Below are positions 8,224 through 17,549 of a stretch of DNA of 64,000 nt, piece by piece. Positions within the stretch are counted from its first letter, which is position 1, and every line of letters begins with the position of its first letter. The notes below the pieces were generated by a model. That model ran no database searches. It was given only the letters and a program-made list of their open reading frames with translations, and had not been told where the DNA came from. Both the position numbers and the translations under genes were made by a program. Source of the DNA: Methanosarcina sp. (lineage in GTDB: Archaea; Halobacteriota; Methanosarcinia; Methanosarcinales; Methanosarcinaceae); NCBI RefSeq assembly GCF_028693135.1, contig NZ_JAQUVZ010000013.1, positions 33,113-97,112 of the forward strand. Direction: 5' to 3'.

Positions 8224-8838
8224 TTACTTTTGAAGGTACACCGGAGTAAGCCAGTGTTCTATTTTCGAAAAAGAAAAATCCAGGAAAAGAGCTATGGCTA
8301 TGACCGGCAGGGTTCCTGCCAGAATTTTAGTAGTATTGAAATTTGTAAGCCCTTCAAAAATCATAGACCCCAGGCCTCCTCCCCCTATAAGAGCCGTCAG
8401 GACTGCAATGCTGTTGGCGAGGATGGCGGCAAACTTTATTCCGGCAAATATGGCAGGGTATGCATTCGGGAGCCTCACATACCTGATAACCTGAAATTCT
8501 GTCAATCCAATTCCTTTTGCGGACTCGATCAGCGAAGGGTCCACATTAAAAAGTCCTATATAGGTGTTTTTAATAAGCGGAAGCAGTACCCTCAACATTA
8601 TGGCTATAACCGCAGGTGTAAAGCCAATTCCTATCAGGGGCACAACCACAGCCACAACCGCAAAACTGGGGACTGCCTGAACAAGGTTGGAAAACCTCAT
8701 GATAAGGGAGGCCAGCTTTGCATTGTACAGGGAAAGGAGTATCAGAGGGATGGAAACAAGAGCCCCGATAAGCAGAGCGGTATAAGCAAGAAAAAGGTGC
8801 TCAAGCGTAGCCTCCAGGATTTCCACAGTTATGACCAT
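8224..8838 (-). CDS. Osmoprotectant ABC transporter permease (OpuCD/ProW type)
   Basis: This 204-residue inner-membrane permease has five to six hydrophobic segments and the binding-protein-dependent-transport signature around residues 115-150 (ESAKGIGLTEFQVIRYVRLP), which docks on the ATPase. Together with the other permease, the CBS-containing ATPase and the lipoprotein receptor it forms an OpuC-like uptake system for glycine betaine or related compatible solutes. It overlaps the upstream permease gene by ten bases, so translation is probably coupled. It is the last gene of the operon. Confidence 0.87.
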   Translation of the reverse strand: MVITVEILEATLEHLFLAYTALLIGALVSIPLILLSLYNAKLASLIMRFSNLVQAVPSFAVVAVVVPLIGIGFTPAVIAIMLRVLLPLIKNTYIGLFNVDPSLIESAKGIGLTEFQVIRYVRLPNAYPAIFAGIKFAAILANSIAVLTALIGGGGLGSMIFEGLTNFNTTKILAGTLPVIAIALFLDFSFSKIEHWLTPVYLQK

Positions 8839-9485
8839 GTCCCATACCTCGCTTTAAGAGTGCTTTCTATTATACCTGCAATTCCGTCCAGGAGCACAGC
8901 AAGAAACCCTACCCAGGCTCCGGTGACAAGAATCGTGCCCATATCATAGAGCTGAATCCCGTTCTGAAGAGCTGCCCCAAGCCCGCCTGCGGCGATCAGC
9001 CCCCCGAGGGTTACGACTCCCATTGTAAACACTACTGCAATCCTGATGCCTCCTGCGATCAGGGGAAGGGACAGGGGAAAACGAACCTGGAAGAGAACTT
9101 CTCGCTGTGTCAGGCCCAGTGCCTCGGCAATCTCTATGTATACCCTAGGCACGTTTGAAAGGCCGGTGTAGGTATTTCTGGCAATCGGAAGGAGGGAATA
9201 AAGGATAGAAGCTACGATTGTTGGCTCTGTGCCTATCCCGAATATGGGAAGCAGAAGGACCAGCAGGGCCACATCGGGAACTGATTCTACTACGTTTAAG
9301 CCATTCAGGACAGGAGCTGCAAATTTCGGGTTCCGGTAGGTAAAGATTCCAATAAACACACCTATAAGAATAGAAAAGAAGAGAGCAACTAAAAACATGT
9401 AGAGGTGCTCAAATGTGCGCAGAGAGAGCAGCTGAGTGTTCCAGACTCTTAGAATTTCTACAGTGAGCTCATTAAGACTCTCAAT
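8829..9485 (-). CDS. Osmoprotectant ABC transporter permease (OpuCB type), non-canonical start likely
   Basis: The permease signature is at EIAEALGLTQREVLFQVRFP and there are five or more membrane helices. The first ATG (9398) would remove the usual N-terminal helix and has no ribosome-binding site. Upstream in frame, coding similarity continues (ELTVEILRVWNTQLLSLRTF, typical of OpuCB N-termini) until a stop at 9534-9536, but no ATG, GTG or TTG occurs. AGGTGA at 9496-9501 is followed in frame by CTG (9491), ATA (9488) and ATT (9485). I place the start at ATT 9485, with the alternatives equally possible. The two permeases probably form a heterodimer. Confidence 0.8.
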   Translation of the reverse strand: MESLNELTVEILRVWNTQLLSLRTFEHLYMFLVALFFSILIGVFIGIFTYRNPKFAAPVLNGLNVVESVPDVALLVLLLPIFGIGTEPTIVASILYSLLPIARNTYTGLSNVPRVYIEIAEALGLTQREVLFQVRFPLSLPLIAGGIRIAVVFTMGVVTLGGLIAAGGLGAALQNGIQLYDMGTILVTGAWVGFLAVLLDGIAGIIESTLKARYGTWS

Positions 9486-9534
9486 TATCAGACAATCACC
9501 TTTCGCTAAACCTGAACAGATTCCGGACCAGACT

Positions 9535-9594
9535 TAATGTAAACTAATGTAAACTAATGAAAACTAATGAAAACTAATGTAAACTAATGTAAAC
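9535..9594. repeat. Six tandem copies of a 10-bp unit
   Basis: TAATGTAAAC is repeated six times without gaps (copies three and four read TAATGAAAAC), filling the space between the ATPase stop codon and the permease start region. The ATPase stop codon sits at the edge of the array. It lies inside the operon, so it is transcribed as a purine-rich, unstructured leader. Confidence 0.95.
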
Positions 9595-10722
9595 TTAAAT
9601 CAGGTTCTGGAGCACCCTGTCGGAAAACAGGACTCCGGCAGGTTCGTTATCTTCGAGTACGAGCCCCATAGATTCACCCTCTGACTTGAGCTTTGCAAGG
9701 GCTTCAATAAGTGTGGTGTCAGAGGAGAAAAGGGGCAGGGCCCTGGTGACTTCTTTAAGTTCTATTCCTCTGGTTCTGGCTTTCAGTACATCGTTTAAGC
9801 AGACGCGCCCTGAAACTTCGGATTTTCCCATCACAAAAGCAAACTCAAGCCCTTTCCTTACCATCAGGTCAAGGGCGCTTTCTGCGGACATGCCAGGGTC
9901 CAGAGTGTCCTCTCTGGCAAGAGGCTGCATCATATCCCCGACCTTCAGGGTATCGATGTGCCTGTACTTCCTTTTAGAGTCCACAATCTCGGAGACAAGG
10001 TCACTGACTGGCGAGAAAATTAACTCTTCAGGGGTTCCGACCTGGATGAGTTCAGCATTGTTCATAATTGCAATCCGGTCCCCAAGTCGGAAAGCTTCAT
10101 TGATGTCGTGCGTAATGAAAACAATGGTTCTTCCAAGCTCTTTTTTAATCTTGAAAAACTCGTCCTGCAGCTGAGTCCGAAGGAGAGGGTCAAGCGCCCC
10201 GAAGGGTTCATCCATAAGGAAAAGAGGTGGGTCCATTGCCATTGCTCTGGCAAGCCCGACCCTCTGCTGCTGGCCTCCGCTCAGTTCATGAGGGTACCGG
10301 TCCATAAAACGCTCGGGGGGGAGAGAGACAAGGGTTAGCAGATCCCTCACCCTCTTCCTGATTTCCTCTTCGTTCCAGCCCTCAAGTTTAAGGAGCAGCC
10401 CGACATTTTCCGAAATGCGGAGATGAGGGAGCAGCCCGATATTCTGGATCACGTAGCCAATATTCCGCCTGAGGCGGACAGAGTCAAACTCCCTTACATC
10501 AGCCCCGTTTATGGACACCGTGCCCGAATCAGGCTCTATCAGGCGATTTATAGTCCGCAGAGCAGTGGTCTTCCCTGAGCCACTTCTCCCTATAAGGATA
10601 AGGAGTTCTCCGCCCTGAATCTCCAGGTTCAGGTTTTTGATGGCAAATTGCTCCCCGTACTTTTTAGTAATATTTTCAAGCCGGACTGAATCTACCCGGT
10701 CAAAAAGCTTTTTGATTGTCAT
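9595..10722 (-). CDS. Osmoprotectant ABC transporter ATPase with CBS domains (OpuCA/ProV type)
   Basis: About 375 residues. The ABC ATPase domain (about 15-245) contains Walker A GRSGSGKTT, the signature LSGGQQQR, Walker B LFLMDEPFGALDP and the switch His in FITHDINEA. The C-terminal 110 residues form two CBS motifs (GDMMQPLAREDTLDPGMS ... and VTRALPLFSSDTTLIEAL), which in bacterial OpuA sense ionic strength and gate transport. It powers import of compatible solutes under high salt. TTG at 10728 and ATG at 10722 are both possible starts; neither has a clear ribosome-binding site and I chose ATG. It follows the receptor gene by 12 bases. Confidence 0.9.
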   Translation of the reverse strand: MTIKKLFDRVDSVRLENITKKYGEQFAIKNLNLEIQGGELLILIGRSGSGKTTALRTINRLIEPDSGTVSINGADVREFDSVRLRRNIGYVIQNIGLLPHLRISENVGLLLKLEGWNEEEIRKRVRDLLTLVSLPPERFMDRYPHELSGGQQQRVGLARAMAMDPPLFLMDEPFGALDPLLRTQLQDEFFKIKKELGRTIVFITHDINEAFRLGDRIAIMNNAELIQVGTPEELIFSPVSDLVSEIVDSKRKYRHIDTLKVGDMMQPLAREDTLDPGMSAESALDLMVRKGLEFAFVMGKSEVSGRVCLNDVLKARTRGIELKEVTRALPLFSSDTTLIEALAKLKSEGESMGLVLEDNEPAGVLFSDRVLQNLI

Positions 10723-10734
10723 GGGCAACCATAT

Positions 10735-11655
10735 TCAGGCAGAAATCAAACCTTCCTCTTTCAGGAAATCCCTGGCAATATCTCTCGCTTCCCTACCCTC
10801 TACATCATATTCTCCATTAAGTCTTCTCATAGTGTCCTGGTCAATTCTGCCATTAAGCTGTGCAATTGCCTCCATTGCACCAGGGTTTTCCTGTGAAAAG
10901 GTCTCAGTAACAAGAATCACTGCGTCATAGGGAGGGAGAGCATCCTTATCATCTTCAAGCACTTTTAGCCCGTAGACGTCGTTTCGGGTATCCGTGGTAT
11001 ATGCACTTATGGCATCGACTTCATCGTTCTTTATGGCCTCATACATGATACCCGGAGCCATTGAATTGTAGTTTTTGAATGAGAACCTGTAAATACGGGC
11101 AATCTGCGGAAGCCCGTCTTCCCTTGTGGCAAATTCCGGGTCCGTACCTATCGACATTTCTGAGGCATACGGTTCAAGCTCACTGATTGTGGACACATTC
11201 CGGCTTTCAGCCCATTCCCTGTTAACAGCTATAGCATAGGCATCCTCAAACCCCAGACGGGCTGCAATAACTACCCCATCACTTTCAAGCATGCCCTGTT
11301 CGGACTCCTCATATATTACTGCTGGATCCCATTCCTCAAGAGGCGGTTTTTTTAGAATCTGGCTATAAATTGTCCCTGTATATTCGGTATAGGACTGGAT
11401 ATCCCCTTTCTTCAGAGCCTCATAATTTACAAGCGTGCCCCCGAGATTTTTTTTGACCTCGGTTTCATAACCCTGCTCTTCGAGCAAAAGTGAGACCATC
11501 TCAGCGGTAATATAGGATTCCTGGAAAAGCTTTGTCCCAATTACAATTTTTTCGGCAGGTTGTGTACCATTCCCTTCATTCGAACTATTCTCCGTGCAGC
11601 CGCTGACCAGAAGCGAGGCTACGAGCAGCAAGACTGTAATAAAGCGAAATTTCAT
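10735..11655 (-). CDS. Osmoprotectant ABC transporter substrate-binding lipoprotein (OpuCC/ProX type)
   Basis: About 306 residues with an N-terminal signal ending in a lipobox (LLVASLLVSGC), so the mature protein is probably anchored to the outer face of the cytoplasmic membrane. The binding-protein core begins KIVIGTKLFQESYITAEMVS and contains YTEYTGTIYSQIL and ISAYTTDTRN, typical of quaternary-amine receptors (OpuAC/ProX). The start at ATG 11655 is favoured because GGGGGGA lies six bases upstream; the longer frame would use GTG at 11673. This is the first gene of the transporter operon. Ligand (glycine betaine, choline or another solute) is not determined. Confidence 0.88.
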   Translation of the reverse strand: MKFRFITVLLLVASLLVSGCTENSSNEGNGTQPAEKIVIGTKLFQESYITAEMVSLLLEEQGYETEVKKNLGGTLVNYEALKKGDIQSYTEYTGTIYSQILKKPPLEEWDPAVIYEESEQGMLESDGVVIAARLGFEDAYAIAVNREWAESRNVSTISELEPYASEMSIGTDPEFATREDGLPQIARIYRFSFKNYNSMAPGIMYEAIKNDEVDAISAYTTDTRNDVYGLKVLEDDKDALPPYDAVILVTETFSQENPGAMEAIAQLNGRIDQDTMRRLNGEYDVEGREARDIARDFLKEEGLISA

Positions 11656-11699
11656 TTCAGTTCCCCCCAACACCCTATAGTTTGTTAGGCACCCTTATC

Positions 11700-11735
11700 C
11701 ACTTTAATAAATTATTCATTTTAATAAATAAACGG
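11700..11735 (-). promoter_or_regulatory. Probable promoter of the osmoprotectant operon
   Basis: On the minus strand two TATA-like stretches, TTTATTAAAAT and AATTTATTAAAG, lie 45-75 bases upstream of the receptor start codon. Either would place transcription start within 30-45 bases of the ATG. Confidence 0.35.
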
Positions 11736-11780
11736 ATTTGTTTTGTAAATTTACTGTCAATAGTAGTTATAACTTCGGAG

Positions 11781-11799
11781 GACCAAAAAAGTTATAAAG
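11781..11799 (+). promoter_or_regulatory. BRE/TATA promoter of the cation exchanger gene
   Basis: ACCAAAAAA (BRE-like) is followed by GTTATAAAG (TATA) at 11791-11799. This predicts transcription start near 11822, about 30 bases before the ATG at 11854. Confidence 0.5.
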
Positions 11800-11853
11800 T
11801 ACTGCAAAAAAAGAGCGTTTGAGTTATATTCTTTGTCTTCTTTAAAGGACCCC

Positions 11854-12801
11854 ATGGACTTGCTTTTGATCTTTCTTTTTCTGCTCAGCCTTGCTATGAT
11901 AAGCAAGGGTTCGGACTGGTTCATTGAAGCTGCGATTGCAATATCAAACAAAAGCGGGATCCCGAAAATGCTTATAGGGGCTACGATTGTGAGTTTTGCA
12001 ACCACAGCTCCGGAGTTTGCAGTTTCTGCAACAGCGGCTTATATCGGGCATACAGACGTAACAATAGGAAATGCAGTGGGCTCAGTCATATGCAACACCG
12101 GGCTTGTACTGGGTTCGATTATAGCTGTAAAAGCGATCCCTATGAAGGATGATACGTTTCCCATTAAAAGCGGGCTTATGCTCCTTTCAGGAATTGTCCT
12201 TATCATACTCAGCCGCGACGGAAATGTTAACCGGCTTGATGGGCTTATACTTCTGCTTGTGTTTTTTGCTTTCCTCTTCCACGCTTCAAAGACCCAACGC
12301 GTATTGTTTGGAGATAATGAAACAGGTAGACAAAAACTGAAAATCAAAGATATCCGGAAAGATATAGCTTATTTTGTCCTTGGCTCCCTTTCCGTAGTCA
12401 TAGGAAGCAGGATCCTGGTAGATTCAGGGATAAAAATAGCCGAATGGATGGGCATCCCTGAAGTAATAATAGCCCTGACAGCAGTTGCAATAGGAACATC
12501 CCTGCCCGAACTTGCAACTGCAATTACCTCCCTCAAGAAAGGGCACCAGGACCTCTCCATAGGAAACATCCTCGGGGCAAACACAATGGACATTGCCATG
12601 ATCCTCGGGGCATCATCCCAGATTCGCGTGCTCCCTGTTTCGGAACAGCTTGCAGGATACGATTTTCCATTTATGTTCCTTATATCTCTCGCGCTTATAG
12701 TCTTCGGGATCACTGGAAAAAAGCTGGAAAGGTGGGAAGGAGGCGTAATTCTAGGGGCATATCTGGTTTATGTGGCAGGGCTTTTTATCCTCTATGGATA
12801 A
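11854..12801 (+). CDS. Sodium/calcium exchanger family protein (CaxA/YrbG type)
   Basis: This roughly 315-residue membrane protein has ten to eleven hydrophobic segments and the two inverted alpha-repeats of the family: GATIVSFATTAPEFAVSATA with GNAVGSVICN, and TAVAIGTSLPELATAITSLK with GNILGANTMD. The acidic residues in APE and LPE coordinate the cation. It exchanges Ca2+ (or another cation) against Na+ or H+ across the cytoplasmic membrane. A longer frame starts at TTG 11833, but AAAGGA just before ATG 11854 and the hydrophobic residues that follow favour the shorter form. It is divergent from the osmoprotectant operon. Confidence 0.88.
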   Translation: MDLLLIFLFLLSLAMISKGSDWFIEAAIAISNKSGIPKMLIGATIVSFATTAPEFAVSATAAYIGHTDVTIGNAVGSVICNTGLVLGSIIAVKAIPMKDDTFPIKSGLMLLSGIVLIILSRDGNVNRLDGLILLLVFFAFLFHASKTQRVLFGDNETGRQKLKIKDIRKDIAYFVLGSLSVVIGSRILVDSGIKIAEWMGIPEVIIALTAVAIGTSLPELATAITSLKKGHQDLSIGNILGANTMDIAMILGASSQIRVLPVSEQLAGYDFPFMFLISLALIVFGITGKKLERWEGGVILGAYLVYVAGLFILYG

Positions 12802-12987
12802 ACCTGCACCCCAACTTCTAAAAAGTTAAAACTTTTTCATTCCCCAAATTCCAGTTTTTTACTTAATATATATATTTTTCTCTTGTTATATACCTTACAT
12901 TCACTATTATATTTTATAGGATGTTTGTAAATCTTCAGTTTTTATAGAATTGTTTTTATATATTCATTGAATCTCTTCTGAAGGCAA

Positions 12988-12997
12988 TGTATAAATT
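12988..12997 (+). promoter_or_regulatory. TATA box of the amino-sugar operon; leaderless mRNA predicted
   Basis: TATAAA at 12990-12995 is centred 28 bases before the A of the ATG at 13021. With the usual archaeal TATA-to-start distance, transcription would begin at or within three bases of the start codon. In agreement, no ribosome-binding site precedes this ATG. Confidence 0.5.
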
Positions 12998-13020
12998 CTA
13001 AAAAAATATTCTTTAACTCT

Positions 13021-14238
13021 ATGAAAGCTATTATCCTCGCAGCAGGAGAAGGACTGCGCTGCAGACCTCTTACTCTTACCCGTTCCAAAGTAATGCTTCC
13101 TGTAGCCAACAGGCCCATTCTGGAACATGTCATATCTTCACTTGAAATAAATGGAATCAATGAGATCATCCTGGTTGTCGGGTATGAAAAAGAACGCATA
13201 ATGAACTATTTTGAAGACGGGCTGAATTTCGGGGTCAATATAAAATATGTCGAGCAAAAAGCCCAGCTAGGGACAGCGCATGCGATTGAACAGGCAAAAA
13301 AACTAATAAGTCCCGAGGATTCCGAATTCCTTGTCCTGAACGGAGACAACCTGGTAGAACCAAAAACCATAGCCGATCTTCTTAACAACTATGAGGGAGA
13401 TGCGAGCCTTTTAACCGTAAGAATGGAGGACACAGCAGGTTATGGAGTGGTACTGAAAGAAAAGAAGAGAGTTATCCAAATTCTGGAAAAAAGACCCGGA
13501 GATTTAAGCCATATTGTAAACACGGGAATTTATATTTTTACGCCGCAGGTCTTTGAAACCATTGAAAAAACTCCTATATCCGAAAACGGAGAATATGCGA
13601 TAACCGATACTCTACAGCTTATGATTGACGAAGGGAAAGTAGTCACTCCAATCTCAACTGAATCCAAGTGGCTGGATGCAGTCCATGCCTGGGATCTCCT
13701 GAAAGCAAACTCAATTGTATTAAACTCCTCCAGAAACCTGAAGCAAGAAGGAGAACTTGAAGAAGGAGTAATAATTCGCGGGAAGGTTGCAATCGGGAAA
13801 AATACAAGAATCCGTGCCGGAACCTATATTGTAGGTCCGGTGGTAATAGGGGAAAACTGTGATATAGGACCTAATGTAGTAATTCTGCCCTCCACTACTA
13901 TAGGAGACAATGTGTCCATAAGGTCCTTTACCGAAATCCAGAACAGCATCATAATGAATGATTGCAGGATTTCTTCCCACGGGCAGATCTCCAATTGCAT
14001 AATTGGAAGCAACAATACCCTTGGCCCGGGTTTTACTGCAGAGGAAAAAGAAAACCTTGAGATAAACATTAACTGCAGGATCCACAAAGCCCCAAAGCTC
14101 GGAACTATAATTGGGGACGATAACCGGATAGGAAGCAGGGTACTCGTGAAAGCCGGAGTAATGATTGCTGTCAACTGTCAGGTAGAGTCTGGAAACACCA
14201 TTTACAGAGACCTTCCCCGTGATTCGGTGGTACTCTGA
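13021..14238 (+). CDS. GlmU-like nucleotidyltransferase with divergent left-handed beta-helix domain
   Basis: The 405-residue protein has an N-terminal sugar-phosphate nucleotidyltransferase domain (1-230) with LAAGEGLRCRPLTLTRSK, LNGDN and QLGTAHAIEQA, and a C-terminal hexapeptide beta-helix (245-400). It resembles archaeal bifunctional GlmU, which acetylates glucosamine-1-phosphate and transfers UMP to it. Compared with the paralogue at 17546, the acetyltransferase part lacks the H-x-Y-V-GDS and GAGT motifs and has a charged insertion (AEEKENLEININ). It may therefore be only a nucleotidyltransferase or have another acyl specificity. It is first in the glm operon, 22 bases before glmS. Confidence 0.82.
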   Translation: MKAIILAAGEGLRCRPLTLTRSKVMLPVANRPILEHVISSLEINGINEIILVVGYEKERIMNYFEDGLNFGVNIKYVEQKAQLGTAHAIEQAKKLISPEDSEFLVLNGDNLVEPKTIADLLNNYEGDASLLTVRMEDTAGYGVVLKEKKRVIQILEKRPGDLSHIVNTGIYIFTPQVFETIEKTPISENGEYAITDTLQLMIDEGKVVTPISTESKWLDAVHAWDLLKANSIVLNSSRNLKQEGELEEGVIIRGKVAIGKNTRIRAGTYIVGPVVIGENCDIGPNVVILPSTTIGDNVSIRSFTEIQNSIIMNDCRISSHGQISNCIIGSNNTLGPGFTAEEKENLEININCRIHKAPKLGTIIGDDNRIGSRVLVKAGVMIAVNCQVESGNTIYRDLPRDSVVL

Positions 14239-14260
14239 CCTCTTAAGAAGGAGATAAAAA

Positions 14261-16117
14261 ATGTGTGGAATTGTCGGATATGCAGGGCAACGTGCTGCTG
14301 CACCAGTTATTATAGAATCTCTTAAAAAACTTGAATATAGAGGATATGACTCCGCAGGGGTCACCGTTCTTGGCAGTGGAATTGAGACATATAAGGCAGT
14401 AGGAAAAATTGTAAATCTCGAATCCGAACTCCCGAAGAACCTCGGAGGGGCTGTCGGAATAGGACACACCCGCTGGGCAACCCATGGACGTCCAAATACG
14501 GTAAATGCCCACCCTCATAACTCGGGGAGAAACCCGGAAAAAATCTCTATAGTGCATAATGGGATTGTCGAAAATTACATGTCATTGAAAGAGAGGCTTA
14601 TTGGAGAGGGTTACGAATTCAAATCCGAAACCGATACCGAAGTGATCGCACATCTTCTGCACAAACACATCTATGGGAAACCGGATGGAAAAGAAGCTCA
14701 ATGCGAACTTCTTGTGGGACTCAGAGAGGCCTTAAAAGAGATTGAAGGGTCCTATGCTCTTGGAATCATCTCTGCTGACGAACCCGGAAAACTCGTGCTT
14801 GCCCGCAAGGACAGCCCTCTCGTCATAGGGCTCGGGAAAGGGGAAAATTTTGCTGGATCTGATGTAACTGCTTTTCTGAACTATACCAGGGATGTTATCT
14901 TTGTAAACGACTTTGAGACAGCAGTGCTGACTCCAACAAGCGTGGAGATATTTGACAGGGAAGGAAATCTCACGGAAAAGAAGATAGAAAAGATAGAGTG
15001 GGACTTTGAGGCTGCAGAAAAAGCAGGTTATGAACATTTCATGCTGAAAGAGATTCATGAACAGGTCAGTGCAATCCACAATACCCTGGCAGGCAAAGTC
15101 TCTGAACTTGATGGAGCTATATACTTAAACGAACTGAACCTCAGTGAGGATGAAATAAAGAAACTTTCAAGGGTTCAGATCCTGGCATGCGGAACTTCCT
15201 GGCATGCAGGCTTGCTTGGAAAATACCTGTTTGAACAGCTGGCAGGAATCCACTGCGACATTGACATATGTTCGGAATACAGGTACAGAAATCCTGTTAT
15301 GAATGAAGGGACCCTTGCCATTGCGATTACTCAATCAGGAGAAACTGCAGATACCCTTGCAGCCGTGCGGGAGATTATGTCTTACAACTGTCCCACGCTT
15401 GCAATTACGAATGTTGTTGGAAGCACCATTACAAGGGAGGCAAACAGTGTGCTCTATACACGGGCAGGGCCCGAAATAGGAGTTGCTGCCACAAAGACCT
15501 TCAGTACCCAACTTACCCTTCTTTATCTCCTCGCCGTAAAGTTTGCTCTTGTAAGGGGCAAGCTCAGCCCTGATTACGTAAAGGGGTTCATCACGGAAAT
15601 CCGGAAAGTCCCGGGAGAGATCCAGCAGATCCTTAACCAGAAGGAAGCGATAAAGGAATGTGCTGAGAACTTTGCCCGTTCAAAGAGCTACTTCTTCCTT
15701 GGCAGGCACCTTAACTACCCTATAGCTCTTGAAGGAGCCCTTAAGCTCAAAGAGATCTCATACGTGCACGCCGAAGGCTTTGCTGCAGGAGAACTGAAAC
15801 ACGGACCTATTGCCCTTCTTGAAGAGGGATCTCCTGTAGTTGCAATTGCCACCAGAGGGCAGACATATGAAAAGATGCTCAGCAATATTAAAGAAGTGAA
15901 AGCCAGGGACGCTATTGTGATAGCAGTTGCCGACATTAAGGACACGGAAATAGGAAAGTATGCAGACATTGTCCTCAGAGTCCCCCAGAGCGGCGAACTG
16001 CTGGCTCCCCTTCTTAATGTTGTCGTGCTTCAGCTGCTTGCTTATTACACTGCTCTTGCCAGGAAATGCTCTATTGACAAACCCCGCAACCTTGCAAAGA
16101 GTGTAACTGTCGAATGA
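14261..16117 (+). CDS. glmS: Glutamine-fructose-6-phosphate aminotransferase
   Basis: The 618-residue length is normal for GlmS. The N-terminus MCGIVGYAG supplies the catalytic cysteine of the glutaminase domain (1-230) and LEYRGYDSAG and GHTRWATHG are conserved. Two SIS sugar-isomerase domains follow (about 290-440 and 460-610) with CGTSWHAG, QSGETADTLAA and the C-terminal DKPRNLAKSVTVE that forms the active site. It makes glucosamine-6-phosphate from fructose-6-phosphate and glutamine, the committed step to UDP-GlcNAc. AAGGAG lies eight to nine bases before the ATG. No glmS ribozyme is seen upstream, as expected in archaea. Confidence 0.96.
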   Translation: MCGIVGYAGQRAAAPVIIESLKKLEYRGYDSAGVTVLGSGIETYKAVGKIVNLESELPKNLGGAVGIGHTRWATHGRPNTVNAHPHNSGRNPEKISIVHNGIVENYMSLKERLIGEGYEFKSETDTEVIAHLLHKHIYGKPDGKEAQCELLVGLREALKEIEGSYALGIISADEPGKLVLARKDSPLVIGLGKGENFAGSDVTAFLNYTRDVIFVNDFETAVLTPTSVEIFDREGNLTEKKIEKIEWDFEAAEKAGYEHFMLKEIHEQVSAIHNTLAGKVSELDGAIYLNELNLSEDEIKKLSRVQILACGTSWHAGLLGKYLFEQLAGIHCDIDICSEYRYRNPVMNEGTLAIAITQSGETADTLAAVREIMSYNCPTLAITNVVGSTITREANSVLYTRAGPEIGVAATKTFSTQLTLLYLLAVKFALVRGKLSPDYVKGFITEIRKVPGEIQQILNQKEAIKECAENFARSKSYFFLGRHLNYPIALEGALKLKEISYVHAEGFAAGELKHGPIALLEEGSPVVAIATRGQTYEKMLSNIKEVKARDAIVIAVADIKDTEIGKYADIVLRVPQSGELLAPLLNVVVLQLLAYYTALARKCSIDKPRNLAKSVTVE

Positions 16118-16124
16118 TTGTAAA

Positions 16125-16182
16125 GGCTGAGAATCTCAGAATAATGGCTGAGAATCTCAGAATAATGGCTGAGAATTTCAAT
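16125..16182. repeat. 21-bp tandem repeat, 2.8 copies
   Basis: GGCTGAGAATCTCAGAATAA plus one T is repeated at 16125, 16146 and (partial) 16167, between glmS and glmM. Each unit contains the small palindrome CTGAGAATCTCAG, so the RNA can form repeated short hairpins inside the operon. Confidence 0.9.
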
Positions 16183-16244
16183 CTAACAACAGAATATGAG
16201 AATTCAGAACTGAACTGAACTTCATGAAATATGGGGTGGAATTT

Positions 16245-17549
16245 ATGAAACTCTTCGGATCTTCAGGAATTAGAGGCATAGTTAATAAAGAAGTTACACC
16301 CGAACTTGCACTGCAGGTAGGGCTTGTGCTGGGAAGCCGGAAAAAGACCGCAGTTATCGGGAGAGACCCCAGAACTTCTGCGCCTATGATAGAGCACGCC
16401 CTGGTCGCCGGGCTGACTGCAGCGGGCTGTGATGTTACAAAGGTGGGCATGGTAACTACCCCGACCCTGGCATATGCGGCCAGAAAATATGAGTGCGGAG
16501 TAATGGTTACAGCCTCCCATAACCCCTCAGAGTATGTGGGGATAAAGCTGTGGAACCCTGACGGCATGGCTTTTGACTCAGCCCAGCAGGAAGAGGTTGA
16601 AGAAGCTATAGAGAAAGAAAACTTTTCGCGGGCTACCTGGGACCTTATGGGGAAAATTGCTGAAGACGGAAACGCCATTCGGGACCACATGGATATGATC
16701 GAGGGGCTTGTAGGGAAGTCAAAGCTACGCGTGGTTCTCGACTGTGGATGCGGAGCGGGAAGCACAATCACTCCTTATCTCCTGCAGGAACTTGGCTGTC
16801 AGGTAATAACCCTGAATTCCCAGCCTGATGGACACTTCCCGGCAAGGAACCCTGAGCCTAACGACCAGAACCTTTCAATGCTTAAAAAAGCAGTTGTGGC
16901 TTTCGAAGCCGACCTCGGAATAGCCCATGACGGAGATGCGGACAGGATGATGGCAGTCGACGAAAAAGGCAACTTCGTATCCGGAGACGACCTGCTTGCA
17001 ATATTCGGGCGTTTTGAATGCGGGGACCAGAAGGGAGCTGTTGTCGTGCCTGTGGACACCTCCATGATGGTGGGTGATTATCTTGAAGGTTCTGAAATCA
17101 TAAGGACAAAAGTAGGGGACGTCTATGTTGCAGAGGGCATAAAGCAGTACGGAGCCGTCTACGGTGGAGAGCCTTCAGGCAGCTGGATTTTCCCGAAGAT
17201 TTCCTACTGCCCTGATGGGATTTATGCAGCTGCTAAGCTTGTTGAGATTGTCAGGGAAAAGAAGTTAAGCGAGCTCAGGGCGGAACTTCCTGTTTATGCC
17301 ACAAAAAGGGGTGCTCTTCCATGTGCAAACGAAAAGAAAGCCGAGTTCATGGAAAAGGTAAAAACAAAACTTGAACCCCTTGGAAAAGTCCTTGATATTG
17401 ACGGCATCCGCGTGGAACTTGAAAACGGCTGGGTGCTTGTCCGCCCCTCGGGCACGGAAGCAAAGGTAAGGATTACGGCAGAAGCCCGGAAAAACGTAGA
17501 TGAGATATACGATATGGCAGAAAAAATAGTGAAGGAGGCGCTTAAATGA
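16245..17549 (+). CDS. glmM: Phosphoglucosamine mutase (alpha-D-phosphohexomutase family)
   Basis: About 434 residues. [13 protein letters not shown] starts the protein; the phosphoserine loop is TASHNPSEY near residue 89, the metal-binding loop is DGDADRMM near 230, the sugar loop GGEPSGS near 310, and the phosphate-binding loop [11 protein letters not shown] lies near the C-terminus. It converts glucosamine-6-phosphate to glucosamine-1-phosphate between GlmS and GlmU. A longer frame begins at ATG 16224, but GGGGTGG precedes ATG 16245, which also matches the usual family start. It overlaps the next gene by four bases (ATGA). Confidence 0.92.
   Translation: MKLFGSSGIRGIVNKEVTPELALQVGLVLGSRKKTAVIGRDPRTSAPMIEHALVAGLTAAGCDVTKVGMVTTPTLAYAARKYECGVMVTASHNPSEYVGIKLWNPDGMAFDSAQQEEVEEAIEKENFSRATWDLMGKIAEDGNAIRDHMDMIEGLVGKSKLRVVLDCGCGAGSTITPYLLQELGCQVITLNSQPDGHFPARNPEPNDQNLSMLKKAVVAFEADLGIAHDGDADRMMAVDEKGNFVSGDDLLAIFGRFECGDQKGAVVVPVDTSMMVGDYLEGSEIIRTKVGDVYVAEGIKQYGAVYGGEPSGSWIFPKISYCPDGIYAAAKLVEIVREKKLSELRAELPVYATKRGALPCANEKKAEFMEKVKTKLEPLGKVLDIDGIRVELENGWVLVRPSGTEAKVRITAEARKNVDEIYDMAEKIVKEALK

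Noticed and set aside
8170..8949. Plus-strand ORF of 259 codons
   Set aside because: It lies opposite the permease genes at 8224-9485, whose membrane helices and signatures are clear; the product has no hydrophobic or domain pattern.
9398..9398. ATG 9398 as start of the permease
   Set aside because: No ribosome-binding site, and family-like residues are encoded upstream in frame.
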